A stretch of DNA of 64,000 nt, taken from Rhabdornis inornatus. Taxonomy: Eukaryota > Chordata > Aves > Passeriformes > Rhabdornithidae. Location of the stretch: the NCBI GenBank assembly GCA_013397075.1, contig VWZS01003658.1:71444-135443 (forward strand), in the 5' to 3' direction. The notes beneath the pieces are model-generated. The model saw only the letters and a list, made by a program, of their open reading frames with translations, searched no databases and had not been told where the DNA came from. Positions 1 to 12,855 of this stretch are shown here, in pieces. Within the stretch, counting starts at the first letter, position 1; each line of letters starts with the position of its first letter. A program made the translations under genes and the position numbers.

Positions 1-2880
1 TTAAAAAGCAAGCCAAAGCAAAGCAAACTGAAAACTTTACTCAGACTCTGTTTTGGGGTTTCGATAAAAGCACCCTTTGAAAAAAACACTTTTTGATTCA
101 CAATGCTTGAACATTTTTTTTTCTTTCAGTATACCTTCAATAAATCACAAATAAATAAACGTTCAGACATCCTCCAGAAAATATTAATGAACATTTATTA
201 GGTTATTAAAACATATTTATTCCTCAAAATTCTTTAATTAATATGTCATAAGGGTTTCATTATGAGGTTCATGATTACTCACACACTTAAAGTGTCTCAT
301 TCTATTTTCATCTTCTTATAATAAATATATCTCAATAGATCACATGGGGGTATAGTGCCAATTTAGAAGAGAATAATATATTTAGTAACAGTGGTCACAT
401 GTCTAATAGTACATTACAAAGTTAAAACATAATTATCTTTTACTTTAATATACAACTGATGTTGCAACATGCCTTGGTTCTGACCTTCAGTGAGTACTGG
501 TGACATATCTTAAAATGTTTTAAATGGTTTGTTACAGTATGCCTTACTTTCTTATTGTCTGGTAACAAAATTAAATTATATCTAATGTATCATTTGTTGA
601 TGTCAAATAATAGAGAGATGCTTTAAGTCTGCACATCATGCTGCAGCTTGCACATACCTAATAGAGAGAAAAAAACCCAGAAAAACAAATGAAGCCCAAA
701 ATTAAATATGTTAGTCAACTTCACTAACTTAACTCATCTGGGAATTATCAAGATTTTACACACAGTTGAGGTCAACGCAACTTCTTAAACTACTTCTAAT
801 CTATTCCACTTGTAACAAGCATAATTTAGCACTTTAAAGATAGTGTTTAAGACATTTTGTCCTTATTTTAAATAAAGGCTAAAGAGTTAGAAAAGACAAG
901 TTTTCTCAACACAGTGACAGATTTTAGGAGGTTTAACTCTATTCATAGCACCTTTATGTTATTCTGTTTCCAAATTTAATTTTTCAGTGGTGGCACAAAA
1001 TCCCTAACCTGACAGTTACCAGAAAAGGCTTTGAGTTATTTGTTTGACTTTCTTGCTCAACAGAGATAAAACTGCATGTGTTCAACACTCCAGTTTAACC
1101 AATTGAGTCTTGCAGATTTTATGTTACTGTGATTTTGTGTTACTGTGGCATATCCTTACCAGCATGCAGATATCACTAGAAACCCACGAAGAAACCAGGT
1201 CTCTTTGCTCAGCACATTCACCTGAGATCAGACTGCATAAATCAGGTGCTCTCCTCTCTAGAGTCATCCATGCTTTCAATAGCATTTTGGTCATCAGATG
1301 CTTATCCAGACGGACACTCTTGACTTGAGATTCCTTCTCTTAGGAAGCTCAATGAATGTCCAGTGGGGAAAAATGACTAAAAGCAAAAACCTCACACATC
1401 CAAAAACAAATAACCCCTATATAGGTCTCAAAACATGCTAAAATTCTTAGCAAGCAGCATAAAGACAGGTACAAAAGCAGTAGTATTTTTTCTCTGCCAT
1501 TTCCTCATTAGCTATGGGAATTTGAGACACAAGTTCAGAACTCTGGTTCAGAAACCTCGTGCCTGTATTTGGAATGACAAGTTTTACTAACAGTGCTTGT
1601 ACCCTTCAGTCCTTTGTCATTGCTGTCTTTTTTTTTTAAGGAGTGTTCATTCCCAAACAACACTCTACAGGCTGATTCTTGTATGCATGAACAACAGTTT
1701 AATGAATAACTATTTGCTCTGATTATGTAATTTAAGACTAATTTAAAATTCTTTGTCTGTTATTTAATGGCTTTCAAAAGCCATTTTCTGATGAATATGC
1801 ACTAAACTTATTTTTGTTTTTAACAAAAAGGATGCACAAAGACACTTCACAAATCAGCAGCATTTGTAAATTAATTCCATAAAGCATCAAACAAAGAAAG
1901 GAAACAGTTCTATAATCTCTCTAGATTTCTCCAGCAATTTAACAGTTTCCAGCAGTGGTCAAAATTATATATAAATTAGTTCTATGGTATTTTAGGAGAT
2001 TTTATTTTCTCATTTCTGAATATCTTCTTATCCATTTACCTGCAACGAAAGTGAACACTTAGACACCTGGCAGTAGTTTTTATATAGCTACCCAGACTTT
2101 TAGGAATCATACTTAATGCTTTGAGTAGTAATTAATTTCTCTATGCTTCTATATGCTTAATGAGTAAATATTTTGTTCAATAAAGTCTATGCTAGGAATG
2201 TACCAATGCATCATAGACATTCCTGAAAACAATTGGGAAGTTTGCTTAGTTTCAAAGTTCAGAATTAGAATTTGGATAATTTTGAGTAGGAACTATGGTG
2301 TATTATTCAGTCAAATGTGAGCAATTTTCAGAATAGATACTTCAGGTAAAAGCAATATAAAATTAATTTTAATAAAAAATAGTAAAAATATGTTTTAAAA
2401 ATAGTAAAAAATAATTAAAATATATTAAAATTGTAAATGTTTTTCTTTTAGTTTATGCAGCAACCTTCCTACTATGAGTTAGGGTTATATATTTCTGTAG
2501 AGCACTTCAAATAGTATTCAATTTCTTATATTTTTCAACATACAGAACTCCAATTATGCAGACAAGAGTGTCCAAACAGGGAGATACTAATGAAAAAGCA
2601 GTAGTTGCATGCAATGTTGAATCATATTAAAATACTACAATGATAATAATTCTAATGCAATAAAATTAACACTCTTTTCTAATAATTTTTCAAGCAAACA
2701 TTATTGCATTATGACATTATCTGGGTTTATTTATTATAATTAAATTCTAGAAGAGGTACGCTTGAATCCTAAGAAGAAATAAAACTTTTCTTTAATTAAG
2801 TGCAATATTTTTTCCAGGTTTCCTTAGCAAGCATGTCATGCTTTTTGAGAATTAGGGAAGCTAGGTACTGCCTGTGAGAA
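1..2880. other. AT-rich noncoding stretch
   Basis: No gene or repeat family is recognised here. Open frames are short (72 codons at most) and have no family motifs or convincing splice contexts. The only compositional feature is a strongly AT-rich patch near 2355-2440, listed separately. The stretch is compatible with intergenic or intronic bird DNA. Confidence 0.6.
2355..2440. repeat. AT-rich low-complexity patch
   Basis: A run of A and T with the word AATAGTAAAAA occurring twice about 25 bases apart, and almost no G or C. It is a decayed AT-rich simple repeat and contains no other signal. Confidence 0.6.
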
Positions 2881-3071
2881 AAGGAGTTCAGTGAAACTCA
2901 CTCATATTGTCACAGCCAGAGTATCCAGATGAATCAGCTGCAGCTCTGATGCTGACACTTACCTTTTGCTCCTTCTTTGAAGTCAGTGGCAGAAGGGACA
3001 GGACTCCACAGCAACGCACAGGGTCTTGCCCAAGATGGCCTGAAATCCCATTGGATTTGGGATCAGGCAGC

Positions 3072-6000
3072 CTGAAAAATTAAACTTGGAAAATGCTGAA
3101 GTGGGAGCATCTGAGAAAAGATATTGGAAACTGAATGGGAGGTAAGGGGGATTGTCAGGAACAACCTCTGAGATGGCAGTGGGAGATCCTCTTCATTATC
3201 TTTGTTGGTCTCCAAGGACATGGCATTGCTCAGTGATACCATGCAAAGTTATTATTAAGTTCTAAGGATTTGCATATCTGTGGTTTCAAAGAAAAGCTAT
3301 CAAGAGAATACATTAACTAAAGAGCAGAAGAATAAAGCACAAATTATTACTTCCTCTCCCCTACCACGTCCCATACAGTTCAAACATGGTCCAATCCATT
3401 GCTGCATCTTGGGCAGCCTGATATTGACACTCATGATCTCTGTAAAATATACCTCCTCCTTACTGTTTAGTCCTTTGTGGCATTTCTCTATGTGCAAATT
3501 TTTCAAATTTAAGTCCACTTTTTTAGTTTTAAATGCAATGCTTTGCACATTATAAATATATCAATGTATAGATATATTGCCTGTATGTGTGCTCAAGGAG
3601 ATGGACTGTTGCCAAAATTCCTCAAGACCATTCTTTATAAATAATATCAGGTTATCAAATAAGCAGTGGCACTTGCTCACCTTAAAATAAAAAATGAAAA
3701 TACTAGCAAGTATTAATAAGAAACAAAAGCCTAATGTCACAGGCAATCAAAAATCAAAGAGGAAACCACAAGTAGTTATTTAAATTACTTACTGAAAGAT
3801 CTTTCTTTTCTTCACTGAGCTGATTTAGTATTTTTATCCTGAAATTGCAGTAGCTGGAGTGGTGGATCTTGTGTACATCTCATGCTCTTGGTGAAATATT
3901 TTTGCTTTAAAGGTCTAGGATTTACATCAGTTTCATATTTCGCTCTAAATCCTTCTATTTCCTCCTAAATAGGAGACCACCCTCTTCATCAGAATGCAAG
4001 TTACTTCCCTTGGTGGGGTTCTTTTCAAGAATCACCTCCTGCATCTTAGTGATTATTAAATGGGTAGTTACATCAGTGGAATCTCAATCTCTTCTTTCTC
4101 TCTTTGGTGACTAGTTGACATAATTTAATGAAAAGCATGTGTTTGGACTGAATGCTGCCCAATTTCTTTCCTACACATGCTAAGATACATGCTAGAGAGT
4201 CTGTAGACTAGATAGTGCTCTAGCTAACTAAAAAAAAAAACTTACAGAAAAATTTTATTATTTTTCTTGGTCTCAATTTACATATTTAAAGATGCCAGCT
4301 CCCCAAGTCATGAACAAATGTTGACAAAAGGGGCACTGTGTGCCTGGTGCAGGATATTCCATCTTTGCAGATCGGTATTTTTAAAAGCAATAAGCCCATT
4401 CTGATACCCAACTTATCAGAGACTAATCAAGTTCTTTGCCTCCATTAGAATCTTACAATGTTGTCAATGCAGTTTCATTGATGCAGTGCTTAGAAAGGTG
4501 AGCAAAGCTCCAGGTAACTGTAGTAAATATTTTAAAACAAGATAGAGGAGTCTCACATGTGTCAAAATGTTTCTTCTTAAAGTGGAGAATAATTCTTTCA
4601 CTCTAAATATTTTTTTTTAATAATTCCTCTCCTAATAACCTCTATTAATTTATCTTACTGCTTTAATTTGCTGAATGGGTCTGTGAATTTGCTTTTGTTT
4701 GTTCCATTATATTGACAATAATACTTGAATATACCTTATCTTCCCAAAGCAGAGTGTCCTTATGTGAATATGCTCATAATTAATATTTCAGGGCAAATGT
4801 CAGTTTTCAAATCAAATCACTTATTCCTAAAGAGTATTCATTTGTATGTACTACTACATAGTACTTTAAAGAGGTAATGCCATTTTAGATTCTCTATTGT
4901 AAGGTGTGATAATCCAAGTTCAGGTCCCTCAGTGTGCACGAAATGTGAACCCTGAAAAAATTATTTCAAATATTAAGTGCATTATACAGAAGAGACTAAA
5001 GTTCACCTATGGATGCAATTCTGGGATCAATGTAACAATAAAAGACATGTAGTATAGAACAAAGTAATATGTTTGAAACAGAAATACATTTTTCCATTTC
5101 AGTGCTTTCTAATGACTGAATCTATTTCTGTCTTTGGCCACAGCTGAAGTCCTTCTAAAATTCATTTCAGGAGGTAAGAGGTTGTTCTGAAATTTGTCTC
5201 TGATTTTATAATATATGGTGAAATCACATTTTGTGAAATTATTGTTAATCATGTGAGAACAAAACTGCCATTTAAAATAACTGGTCTGGAAATAAGATGA
5301 GCCTGCTTGCACCTCTGACTTCATGCAAGAAAAGCACGAAGATGCTAACAACTGGTACTGTTTCAGTACTTGTGCTTTTGATTTCATCTCCTCTCAATAA
5401 ATATGAAGACAAGTAAAAATGAGATAAAGATCATTCCAATTAGAATATTATGACTACAGGGAGAAATTATCTATTATTAGTTTTAACAAGTCAGAGGAGA
5501 AATTGTATTTCTTCTTTGTACCCCACTATAACAGTATTTTCAAGAAGGATTGTTTTGCTCATTCAAATGCTCATACATTAATAATATCAGCAGCAGTGAA
5601 AATTTTTTTTTAAGTAATTAAATTATGCAAATAGGATCTTACTGTGCATTTGGGGATTTTGTTGCTCGATGTTGCTTTTGGTAGGGGGTAGTTAATATTT
5701 TGGTGGGATTTTTCTTCCTTTCACGGTCATACATATAAAATTATTGCTGTTTGGCTGTTGCAGATTAACAGGGCTTGCTACAAAGGATGTGCCAAAATGA
5801 AGCTGGGATCAGCTGCCAGTATTAAATTAAATTTGTTGTTTGTCAGTTTATGAAGATTTTCTTACTAGCTGCTTCTTGTTATTCTGTGTACAGGTTACCA
5901 GGTGCAGTCAGTAAAAAAAAAAAAAAAATTAAAAAAAATAGAGAATTATCTGAAGCAGCCATGGGAAAGAAGGGCAAATCAAGAATTCAGCTTTTCTAAG

Positions 6001-7703
6001 CCAGAAATGAAAAATTGTTCAGTTACACTGCATTCCTGTGGATACTCTATGGACTACAGCATGTACAAAGAAATACATGGGAACTTCATGAGTACATGAA
6101 GTAGATCATAAATGTGAGTCTACAATTTGTATTCCACCACTATTTAAACACAGTAATAGGACAGACATAAAATTCACATATCTGGATTATGACTTCTATT
6201 TCCACTGGTAGTCTGCAGGTGTTACTGAAAGGGTAAGCAATTCTATTACTGTTAAATGAGGCATTTTGTAAATTTCTCTTTGTAAATCTTACTGTGAACA
6301 AGATTAAAAATTATTATTTTTTCATGTTTTTAAGGAAAACCTTGATTCATGTAAAATAGAATACAAGTATTCTGACAATCAGTAGAAATTGCTGTGACTT
6401 ATTTTCTGCTGAATCTTTAAATATCCTTTAATAATATCTTGTACTACATGCCTTCAGTTCAAAACTCTTGAGTTTTTGCCTTGAGTGAGCTACATTTCAA
6501 ACTTTTCTTTGCTTACTCTTGTCTTTGTGAGAAATAGGTCAAGTGTAGAAATTTGCCAATATAGGAACTGAATCTGCTTTCTGCATTTTCATATTCCATC
6601 TGGATTCACTTACCCAGAATATATTACCAAGTCTTACTGGTATAAATGATCCCAGTAAGAAATAATATCAAAGGAAATAAATGTAATTTCAACTTCTTGT
6701 TTTCCTTAATGGTGGTCTTCATGATGTCCTCAATGTTATCATCTTCTAGTTATTTTCTCATTTTTTATGGCACCATTTCTATTTTGGAAAATTTTCCTTC
6801 AAACCATTATCTTACTTCAACAATCTCTGGATATTTTATATTTGTAATTAAGACTTCTAAAGAGTCTACATATAATTCAGTCAAGTGACATTGATATTGA
6901 ACAGCAATGCTGAAGTATCCATACTAGAGCTAAAGTGATTTGCTAAATGCTTATAACAGAGTATGGCACTGCGGAATGTGCCAGAACACATTGGGAAAGA
7001 ATATAGCTTATGGGATTCTCTGTCCAGGGCAATAAACTCTGCACAACAGAGTTTCATTGCATTTTCCTGAATTTTCACTTCTGAATATAGCCATCATGGA
7101 GCCAATTGCTCTGCTGGTACAGACACCAACTAAATTATATCATAATAAATCAAATGGCAGATTAGTTTGGAAGAACTCCAATTTTTTTTCTTTTTTTTTT
7201 GGATAATTTGAGGAGAGACTGCACTTTTGAAAAAGCTAACCATCGTAAAACATATGGTCAGGTTCTATTATGAATGTCCAGAGTCCAATAATATTATGCT
7301 CACTATGCTTCACTCTTCTAAGCATCTGATTGATTTCAGTATGAACAAAAGGATATAAAAGTGGCCCTTTTTTCACAAGTTCAAAGATGGCACCAATCAA
7401 TAATCCTTCTCATGCATTTTTAATGCAACAGGTATATTTTTTGAACTCCAGGGGTATAGTTGTACAGTAATTATTTCTGACATGAATGAAAACTACAGCC
7501 AGAAAAGGAAATTACTTCAGAACAAAGCTCCAAACTTAAGTGCCAAAATTTTCATGATTAACCAGAATTTACAGTGCTGAGAGAAAAGTTGAAGTAGACT
7601 AGCAATTATTTTAAATGGTAGTAAAGTAGGTCTTGCTGGTTTTAAAGTAACATTTTAAACTTTAACTTCTGAAGTTACATTTTTTAAAGTGAGCAAGGTA
7701 TGA
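3072..7703. other. Unique AT-rich noncoding stretch
   Basis: No supported gene. Open frames reach 92 codons (minus strand, about 5109-5387) but have biased, leucine/serine/phenylalanine-rich or lysine-rich compositions typical of translated AT-rich DNA. An A-run of 16 bases followed by a second A-run sits at about 5912-5939. No SINE body, duplication or other sign of retroposition was seen beside it. Confidence 0.5.
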
Positions 7704-7858
7704 CTTCAAACAAGTGACTTCCACAGGAAAATAAACAGAAATAATTCCCCACATTTGAATTGTATTCTGCTTCTAAGTGAGTATAAATGAATGGTAGCAA
7801 AGGTACCTTAGTAGGCAATGAGAGGTGAAGTGACAATGGGTTTCCCTATTGAGAAACT
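7704..7858 (+). repeat. Unnamed dispersed repeat, copy 1
   Basis: This segment aligns by eye, on the same strand, with 22264-22410. Shared words include ACAGGAAAA, CACATTTGAATT, GTATTCT/ATATTCT, GCAAAGGTA, GGCAATGAGAGG and TTGAGAAA, all in the same order with small indels. Similarity is roughly three quarters of positions. It stops abruptly at both ends: flanks of the two copies do not match. There is no poly(A) tail, CR1-type 3' end or recognisable inverted terminus, so the family is unidentified. It may be a fragment of an old LTR, DNA transposon or LINE. Confidence 0.7.
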
Positions 7859-9744
7859 TGCTGGCAAATCTCTTGTTTTTGTTCTCCTACCTGCAGATAC
7901 TGTGAGGTTTATAAAGAAATGTGTTTATGCCCAATTCTGTAAGTATAGATTAGCTTCTGCCTAGACTGTTTTAGTACAGTAGCTTATGTCACAGACAAGC
8001 TTTCACCCAAGATTTTTCAGTTGATACAACTTAGCTGAATTTACAGGAAAAGCTATTATATTAAAAGTATTTTTCTCCCATCACATATAATTTCACAGCA
8101 GGCATTAAAATACAGAACTGATAATAGTGGAGGTATTTTTGATGCAAGTATTGGTGAAGGCAGTGATAAAAAAATAATAATTTCATGTTATTCTGACAAT
8201 ACAGCATTTAAATAAACACATTTTATTTTGTACCTGAGGGAATTAGAGAATAACAGCTGAATGTCAACAGCCTAAACATGCTTGAGAAAGAATACTGAGA
8301 TAGAAAGGCAACAGACGAATACTAATAAACACATTTCATACTGAAAGTTCTGTAACTCAGAGATTTTTTTATTCAAATAATCAGCAAATATATCTGAATT
8401 TCTAACTAGTTAAAAAGCTAGAGCATTTCTATACCTCACCTCCTCATCCAAAGTAAAGGAAATTAATTTTAAGAGTTACTTAGAAGTTTGGTAAGGAGGA
8501 AATATATGAAGTAATACTTCTCAAGGAAATAGTGATGGAAAGGTGCTATTAGAACAAATTCTAAAAATTGTGCATTAACTTTACCTGAATTTAGTTCTTT
8601 CACATTTTGATAGTGAATTTAGAGAAGTACTACTACTTGTCTTTAAAGTGACTCTAAATGAGCATAATGCAGTGATTTTTTCATTATTTCAGGTAAGTGG
8701 CTTATATGTGAACTTTGTGACCAGCGGTTATGGACCAGATGTTTTTTCTCTATAGAAACCTAGGCATCTTATGTGTGGCAGCAAGCATCACAGCATATAT
8801 TTGGATAAATTCCTCAAGATGGAGCTGGGATGAGGCTGAGGCACTCCCTGAACCTCTGAACTCAGAAACAGTTACTGATCTCCCATGGCCACTGAGAGCA
8901 GGAAATACAATTCTCAACTCATCTGTCAAAACATAATGTTCATTGCAAATACTACAAAGTGAGCTTTTATGTCTGTATGAATGACACAGCCTGACTCACC
9001 CACCTGCAAAGGATGTGATATTCTGGGACTTAATAAGAAAGAAAAAGAGTCCATACCTAAGATTTTACTAGATATAAGCTATTCAGAGGACTCGGTGGTA
9101 ATAACTGGACAATGAAATCTAACAAAAATTGCTGAAAATTAAAATCTTACTTATACAGTTGATTTTATCTCATGTGATTTCTCTTGCTTTAAATATTAAT
9201 GATATCAGAAAATACAATATCTATTTTGGTAACCTCTTGAAATATGAGTAGTCCTTACTGCTGGATGTCTACTCTAGCTTTAAAAAATTAATTGTATTTT
9301 CAGAAAGTGAAACACTTCAGAATGACTTTGCTATTTCCTTTTGAAGCATTGCAAATATTTTTAATTTTTCCTGTTTTTTCAAAATTAGTCTCAAAATAGA
9401 TATCAATACCTTATTTATGAGAACACACTTTTGGAGACAAACAGCTAAAAATTCCAGTACTTTCAATAGCACTTAAAAAAAGCTCTTAAATTCATTTTAA
9501 TAGAAAATATTCTTCCCTCAGCAGAAGATGTTCTCACCAAAATTATTTTTTAAATTATTTTTTCCTTCTTATTTCTGAAATTCATTACTATTTGCAGCAA
9601 TAATTTTGTGTTTCATCTCTGATATTCCTAGTCTGGGGAGGTTATTGCTTCCCCATTCTGCCTGTGCTGCCTATAGTTTTAAGTTTTTTCATATTTAACA
9701 GATTCCACACTTCATTAGTATATAACTCTGAACTTCATATAAGA
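7859..9744. other. Noncoding stretch between repeat and LTR
   Basis: No gene or element recognised. A 68-codon plus-strand open frame at 8730-8936 has a hydrophobic N-terminal patch, but no family motif or start context supports it. Confidence 0.5.
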
Positions 9745-10102
9745 TGTTGGCAAGTTCTCTTTACAGTTTAGTTAGACAAAACAATCCTTTTCCAGCCCCA
9801 GAACAAAAGATACTGTTTCAGCTTGGGGCCCAAAAGTATAAACAACAGTGAATTGAGGAGAGCAATCTGGGAGGATGGGACTTCATAACCTGGAGCTGTA
9901 ATTGGACAATTAACGCCAATATGTAAATGGACCAAAACTTCTAAAAGGGTAAAAACTCATGACACACGATTCATCTTGGGTGGAGCTATGGCTGGGCTCT
10001 TGTACTGCCCAAGATGTATCCTTTGAAGGCCTTTTAATAAAAACCTACTTTATTCCTTTAGCACTGTCTAGCCTCTGTTCTAGATAGCCTCTCCAGGCAT
10101 CA
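9745..10102 (+). mobile_element. Solo LTR of an avian endogenous retrovirus
   Basis: A 358-base segment begins with TG (9745) and ends with CA (10102), the canonical LTR termini. Its 3' half has the layout of an avian ERVL-like LTR as I remember it: a block about water-clear words AACCTGGAGCTGTAATTGGA, then GCCCAAGATGTA, then a polyadenylation signal AATAAA at 10036-10041, then a C/T-rich tail with GTCTAGCCTCTGTTCTAG. No primer-binding site follows the 3' end and no gag/pol/env reading frames flank it, so it is a solo LTR left by recombination. No clear target-site duplication is visible at the chosen ends, so either boundary could be off by some bases. It lies antisense to the candidate exon at 10154-10400. 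Confidence 0.6.
10036..10041 (+). promoter_or_regulatory. LTR polyadenylation signal AATAAA
   Basis: A canonical AATAAA lies about 61 bases before the LTR 3' end, the position expected at the end of the R region. Transcripts started in the LTR, or entering it in plus orientation, could terminate here. Confidence 0.45.
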
Positions 10103-10153
10103 CCTTCCCTTGTGTTAGGAACAGCTTAGTACATGGAAAGGATGGAGACATAC

Positions 10154-10400
10154 CAGAGACAGGTGTCTCTTGATGTTCAGATTGTCCAATTGACAGATGA
10201 CTGAAAAAGTCTTTGCTCAGGTTTGAAAGCAACCAAACCTTGACACTAAAGCCAAGGCCAGTCTTTTTATCCCTGTTTCTCTGTGGAACCACTACTTTGG
10301 TGATAAACCCAGGCTGATACAGCTCTCTGATTTGCACTTCTTGTATTTCCCTGTCTGGGGCTGCAAAATTGTATAGATGCAGCTTGAACACTTCTTCATA
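10154..10400 (-). CDS. Candidate internal protein-coding exon, unidentified
   Basis: On the minus strand an acceptor context ending CTCCAG (10401-10406) precedes an uninterrupted 82-codon frame. The frame closes at a strong donor, CTG followed by GTATGT (GT at 10152-10153). The candidate exon is 247 bases, entering in phase 0 and leaving in phase 1. The translation begins YEEVFKLHLYNFAAPDREIQ and later contains KKTGLGFSVKVWLL. It is balanced in charged, aromatic and hydrophobic residues and looks unlike the low-complexity translations elsewhere in the window. I do not recognise the family. Length alone is not evidence, since chance frames of about 80 codons are expected in 64 kb. The support is the combination of both splice signals and composition. 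The upstream in-frame stop (TAG at 10407-10409) is consistent with an intron boundary. It could instead be a pseudo-exon or a decayed gene fragment. Confidence 0.3.
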
Positions 10401-11433
10401 CTGGAGCTAAGAACTATGCTCTCACGGCTCGTTTTCAATCTTTTGCAGGTATATTATTTAGCCATTTGATTGTTTATCTATTTACATATTTATAAACATC
10501 AAAAACCCTTTTGCTCTTTCTTAATATTTCTTTTGAAGACCTTTTTTTGTAGGAGATATTTTTTGATTTCAATACATTCTTAGCAAGGCTGTGTAAAATT
10601 CACAGTAGTGTTTAGCATGTGGCATCAATCACTTCTTGTTTACAGAATTTTTAGACACAAAATCTAATTTTTGAAATATATTTAAGGAAAATAAAACATA
10701 ATGGCAGAACAGTGATTTGCTGAGTTTTTAGTTTGATTTCATTTTAGGCTACTATTCAAGCTGCTCAGAGGAAAGTCTGATCAACAGTGAAAAAATAATA
10801 GCTCTTTAAGAAGCTTTCAGACACCAGCAGAGCACAAATTTCATAGGAATAAAGCATTACACATGAGAGAAGATTATTAATCCTGAATCACTTCAGAATT
10901 TGTCTTGGCAAAATTTCTTCGGGCTACAGTTATCTCATTTTTGTGGGTAGAAGGCTAATACGGAGGAATAAAAATAAATATATTACAAAAAACTATTCAT
11001 AAAGTAACATTCCTTAAGATCTCACAGCAGCAGAAACTCTTGTATGAACATAAGTTTGACCTTGTGTCTTTAACAAAATTCACAGTATTTCACCTAGGTT
11101 TTCTTTCACTACAAACCCCTTATACTAGGAAACGATTCCAGTTAAGATGTGACAGCTTAGGTACGATAAACAGCTCCCTCCTTTTCATAATGGTATTATT
11201 CTCCTATATCAAGACCTTCAGTAAACTGAGGGGTATATTCTGACACCTTACTCCCAGCATAAGGAGTAATCTACTTTGGGGATGTCCTTGGGAGATGGGG
11301 GGTCCAGAAAGTTCTGACTAGAAGATACTATATGCCATAGAATACTTCCAATATTATTGTTTGGCTCAACGTATTTGCCATTCTGTTCAGAACACATGTT
11401 TTTTTAAAACCCTGTGTTTCCTCAAAACACATA

Positions 11434-11436
11434 AAA

Positions 11437-11475
<39 letters not shown>

Positions 11476-11477
11476 AT
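11434..11477. repeat. (TAAA)n microsatellite
   Basis: About eleven near-perfect copies of the tetranucleotide TAAA run without interruption. It is the longest simple tandem repeat in the window and a likely length-polymorphic locus. Confidence 0.95.
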
Positions 11478-12787
11478 GCAACTTCAAAGAGAAAGAAATG
11501 TTCATAAAATGCTACTAATCCTTCTATTTTCGATAGCTACATGAAATTCTAAAGTAACCGTCGTTATTCGAAATACAGCTATGTGATTGCAAAATGAAAT
11601 CCCTGTTTATAAATTGATTCAGGAATACAAGGATTTGGACAAAAATATGAGCCACTTGAGATGACAGTTTTATAGTCACACTTGGGCATGATCTTTAGAC
11701 CCATGATAAATGTAAGTAACTTCAGCAGCTTTGAAATGGAAGATGAATTATCCAGAATTATATCACTAACACTACTGGGTAGCAAACTGTAAAAGTTACA
11801 GACAAACAAATGGCATAATTTGTTCCAGGTTATTCTATGGTAACTGATAAAATCAATTTGACCATTGAACTCATTTCAGTCTCACAAACAAAGCAGAAAA
11901 TAACACTTAAATGCCTTAAGGTAAACAGAGAAACAAATGGAAGACTGAAAGGGATCAAAACTATTGCTTACTCTTCTTGGCAAGTGTTACATGAACTCCT
12001 TTTCTGGTGAGAAATTTTTACATAAAACTTGTTTGGGTTTTGGTTGCTGTTGTTTTAATTTTAATTTTGGTTGTTTGTTTTTTTTTCTTTCTATTTGTGC
12101 ACACATAAACACCTACAGTGTCAGTTTGTTAGTCACTTGTCAACACCAGCCAAAGGTACACTAAGAGAGCATGAGGTATGAAAGTATGCTTAACTGAAAT
12201 ATGACAAGGACTACAATTTGCTGAATATCCTTGTCAGGTTTATTGCGATAAAAAAGATGTTTTACTAGTTAGCCTGTCATGTTTAAAATGCAATCAAGAA
12301 ATGCACTTCCATGCCACTAATGTATGTTTAGACTTAGCTCCTGGTACATTTTTTTTTCTTTTTAATTTCAGGGAAATAACTGTCTAATATATCAAACACA
12401 AAACCAGCTTGTATTGTTATCTCATTGTGTCAGATCATTCTAATATTGACAGAGTTGGGGTTTTCTTCCTGTATTCTCTTTGAATGTTTCACAGTATTTA
12501 CCAGCAATTTAAAAATGATTATTCAAGCCAAATATAAACAATCCAAAATTAAGAACATTCTCCTACTGGCAGTAGTATAAATGTCACTACTGAACACGCT
12601 TTCATCCAAATTATGCAATCCAGAATGAAATGATAAAGAATCTTCCACTGAAATCTTTCTTACATTTTTACATTTACCTACATTTTTTGTCTCATTGAAA
12701 GTCTTCCTCAGCAAAACCAACTACAGCTCTTAGTTCAATCTAGCCGTAATTTGAGAATGTTCAAGTTTTTCAGTTCTTGGTTGAAGT

Positions 12788-12855
12788 CATAGTTAGGCAC
12801 AGTGTGGTTTCCATAGTTAGGCACATAGTGATAGTTAGGCACAGTGTAGTTTCAA
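12788..12855. repeat. Short tandem repeat, 19-25 bp units
   Basis: Three adjacent copies of the core ATAGTTAGGCACA occur at about 12789, 12813 and 12831. Copies 1 and 3 share the extension GTGTGGTTT / GTGTAGTTT, while copy 2 is shortened. This looks like local slippage or duplication. No function is implied. Confidence 0.8.
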
